32,097 nt of DNA from VXYL01 sp047518105 (GTDB lineage Bacteria; Pseudomonadota; Gammaproteobacteria; Pseudomonadales; Azotimanducaceae). Numbering within the stretch: the stretch's first letter is position 1; each line of letters opens with the position of its first letter. The DNA is taken from positions 1 through 32,097 of the forward strand of contig JAKZRQ010000121.1 in assembly GCA_047518105.1 (NCBI GenBank), in the 5' to 3' direction. This document shows, piece after piece, positions 30,803 to 32,097 of the stretch. The notes below the pieces were generated by a model that saw only the letters and a program-made list of their open reading frames with translations, did not search any database and was not told where the DNA came from. Position numbers and translations under genes: made by a program.

Positions 30803-30963
30803 CTAGATTCCTTGAGCACGCCGAATACTGACGCTTGAGTCGCATTTCGAACGAAGCCGGGAGAATGCGCAAGCATTCTCAAACGCGCCCGTCAGGGCGC
30901 GCATTCTCAAACGCGCCCGTCAGGGCGCGCATTCTCAAACGCGCCCGTCAGGGCGCGCACTAG
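30803..30963 (+). repeat. CTAG-bounded hairpin repeat, copy B (after uppP)
   Basis: It begins CTAGATTCC as in copy A and matches it at 70 of the first 76 bases. The perfect hairpin GAGAATGCGCAAGCATTCTC (30861-30880) has a GCAA loop. The element ends at CTAG (30960-30963). It lies between the convergent uppP and ssb genes, which also share it as a 3' flank. No U-tract follows any stem. Confidence 0.88.
30873..30956 (+). repeat. Three perfect tandem copies of a 28-bp hairpin unit
   Basis: Units lie at 30873-30900, 30901-30928 and 30929-30956 and are identical. Each carries CGCGCCC-GTCA-GGGCGCG, a 7-bp stem with a four-base loop. Copy A has only one corresponding module, with loop ACA. Identity of the units suggests recent amplification. 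There are no spacers, so it is not a CRISPR array. Confidence 0.95.
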
Positions 30964-31006
30964 CCGGAGCCGGCTGTCGCCGCAACCCCTACCGACACGC
31001 CCGCCG

Positions 31007-31534
31007 TCAGAACGGGATGTCGTCCTCGAAGTCGTCCGGCTCCTCCGGCGGGCTCGCATTCGAGGCCGGGGGCGCCGATGACGGACCGCTGCGGCGTGGC
31101 GGCTCGCGCTCGGGTCGGCCGCCGTCCGGCGGTCCGCCTCGGTCGCCGTCCGGCGGTCCGCCTCGGTCGCTCGGGCCGCCGTGGTCGCCGCCTCCGCCGC
31201 CTCGGCTGTCGAGCATCTGCATCTCGTTGGCGACGACCTCCGTGGTGTGGTGGGTCTGACCGTCCCGTTCCCAGGATCGCGTTTGCAGCCGGCCTTCGAT
31301 GTAGACCTTGGAGCCGCGGTGCAGATACTCGCCGGTGATCTCCGCCAAACGCCCGAAACAGACGATGCGGTGCCACTCGGTGCGTTCCTGCTGTTCGTTC
31401 GTGGTCCGGTCCCGCCACTGTTCCGACGTGGCGATGCTGAAGTTCGTGACCGCACGACCCTCCTGAGTGTAACGGACTTCGGGGTCCCTGCCGAGATTGC
31501 CGATGAGGATGGCTTTGTTGATGCCCCGGGCCAT
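31007..31534 (-). CDS. ssb: Single-stranded DNA-binding protein
   Basis: SSB coats single-stranded DNA and recruits repair and replication proteins through its C-terminal tip. The 175 residues contain the OB fold (ARGINKAILIGNLGRDPEVR, ATSEQWRDRTTNEQQERTEW, HRIVCFGRLAEITGEYLHRG), a Gly/Pro/Arg/Asp-rich linker from about residue 112, and the canonical acidic tip DFEDDIPF. GGAG lies before the ATG. Part of the linker comes from a 24-bp duplication. It is divergent from uvrA, a common gammaproteobacterial arrangement. Confidence 0.97.
   Translation of the reverse strand: MARGINKAILIGNLGRDPEVRYTQEGRAVTNFSIATSEQWRDRTTNEQQERTEWHRIVCFGRLAEITGEYLHRGSKVYIEGRLQTRSWERDGQTHHTTEVVANEMQMLDSRGGGGGDHGGPSDRGGPPDGDRGGPPDGGRPEREPPRRSGPSSAPPASNASPPEEPDDFEDDIPF
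31120..31167 (-). repeat. 24-bp tandem duplication in the ssb linker
   Basis: Positions 31120-31143 and 31144-31167 are identical. The length is a multiple of three, so the frame is kept and an eight-residue Asp/Arg/Gly/Pro unit is doubled in the disordered linker. It is the kind of change that alters linker length without touching the OB fold or tip. Confidence 0.9.
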
Positions 31535-31884
31535 GTCCGCTCCGATAGTTGTCTCGATTGGCTGAAGTTTAAGCCCACCGGGGTCCCGAACCCTAGCGAA
31601 ATTGGCTATGCATGGCGTAAGCCGATGCCCCTATGGCCGAGCAAGGGTGGTCGGACGCGGAGCGTGCGATGCGACCGCTACTGATGTTCAACGGTCGCGA
31701 CGTCGTCGGATAGGGCATTCGGACAGGTCGGACTATTGCCTGGAAAGCGCCATCGGCGTAACGTGGAACGTTTAATGTCGAGTACCCCGCATTGGCTAGC
31801 CAAAAGGCGAATTCCAAGGGAGTCAAGCAGTCGCAGGGGGTGGTCGCGGATCGCAGTCACAACGGTAGCGGAAACGCGCTCGGC
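31535..31884. other. 350-base ssb-uvrA divergent intergenic region
   Basis: No gene is supported here. Short frames exist on both strands, with no family resemblance or ribosome sites. It should hold divergent promoters. A weak plus-strand candidate is TTGCCT (31736-31741), 17 bases, TAACGT (31759-31764). I found no CTG-N10-CAG-like LexA box, although this intergenic region is SOS-regulated in E. coli. The right-hand part (from 31762) is open in the uvrA frame. Confidence 0.6.
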
Positions 31885-32097
31885 TTGACCCAGATCGCCG
31901 TGCGCGGTGCCCGGACGCACAATCTCAAGAACATCGACCTCGACATCCCGCGCGACAAACTGGTGGTGATCACCGGCCTGTCCGGCTCCGGGAAGTCGTC
32001 GCTGGCGTTCGACACCCTCTATGCCGAAGGCCAGCGGCGCTACGTGGAATCGCTGTCCGCCTACGCGCGCCAGTTCCTGTCGATAATGGAGAAGCCC
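31885..32097 (+). CDS. uvrA: Excinuclease ABC subunit A (N-terminal part, cut by window end)
   Basis: UvrA is the damage-sensing ATPase of nucleotide excision repair. The visible 71 residues read VRGARTHNLKNIDLDIPRDK, then VITGLSGSGKSSLAFDTLYA (Walker A GLSGSGKSS) and RRYVESLSAYARQFLS, all diagnostic. The start is uncertain. TTG 31885 gives the usual N-terminus (MTQIAVRGARTHN). GTG 31840 or TTG 31792 would add 15 or 31 residues, and none has a clear ribosome site. The gene continues past the window. Confidence 0.93.
   Translation, partial: MTQIAVRGARTHNLKNIDLDIPRDKLVVITGLSGSGKSSLAFDTLYAEGQRRYVESLSAYARQFLSIMEKP

Noticed and set aside
30873..30956. Possible CRISPR array
   Set aside because: The 28-bp units are directly adjacent with no spacers, and no cas genes are present.
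1..32097. tRNA, rRNA or insertion-sequence genes
   Set aside because: No cloverleaf with a T-loop, no rRNA stretch and no transposase-like protein was recognised in any frame.

Overview
The window reads as a GC-rich proteobacterial chromosome segment, most likely from a gammaproteobacterium. This rests on gene order, not on a database search. The evidence is a complete str-S10-spc-alpha ribosomal protein superoperon, a facing lipB-dacA-mltB-rodA-mrdA-rlmH-rsfS-nadD cluster, and a divergent ssb/uvrA pair. GTG and TTG starts are common and many genes overlap by ATGA or TGATG.

Layout. Positions 1-3212 are an accessory-looking left flank: the end of an unrecognised frame, a SulP/STAS anion transporter, a 436-base scrapyard of broken gene pieces with an 11-bp tandem repeat, and a TIGR03084-type metal-binding protein on the minus strand. 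Positions 3457-6814 hold a promoter followed by rpsL, rpsG and fusA. No tuf gene follows fusA; that place holds a second promoter of the same design. Positions 7020-21209 hold rpsJ-rplC-rplD-rplW-rplB-rpsS-rplV-rpsC-rplP-rpmC-rpsQ, then rplN-rplX-rplE-rpsN-rpsH-rplF-rplR-rpsE-rpmD-rplO-secY-rpmJ, then rpsM-rpsK-rpsD-rpoA-rplQ, all on the plus strand. The run is compact except for a 185-base insertion between rpsS and rplV.

From 21376 to 29915 the minus strand carries, in transcription order, a LON-domain protein, nadD, rsfS, rlmH, mrdA (PBP2), rodA, mltB, dacA (PBP5) and lipB. This is an elongation and peptidoglycan-maturation cluster with NAD and lipoate cofactor genes and two ribosome-maturation genes. 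Divergent from it is uppP, which recycles the lipid carrier used by the same wall machinery. The window closes with ssb (minus) and the start of uvrA (plus).

The most unusual content is a set of hairpin-rich short repeats. Copies after rpsG (4503-4635) and after uppP (30803-30963) are about 92% identical over their first 76 bases. Both begin with CTAG at or near a stop codon, end at another CTAG, and carry a GNRA-like GCAA hairpin followed by CGCGCCC/GGGCGCG hairpins. In the uppP copy a 28-bp hairpin unit is amplified to three perfect tandem copies. A rearranged copy lies between rplQ and lipB. A second hairpin motif is translated into the C-terminus of RsfS and recurs at the left edge. These look like REP/MITE-type or Rickettsia-palindromic-element-like sequences; no transposase is visible here. 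No rRNA, tRNA, CRISPR or insertion sequence was recognised.
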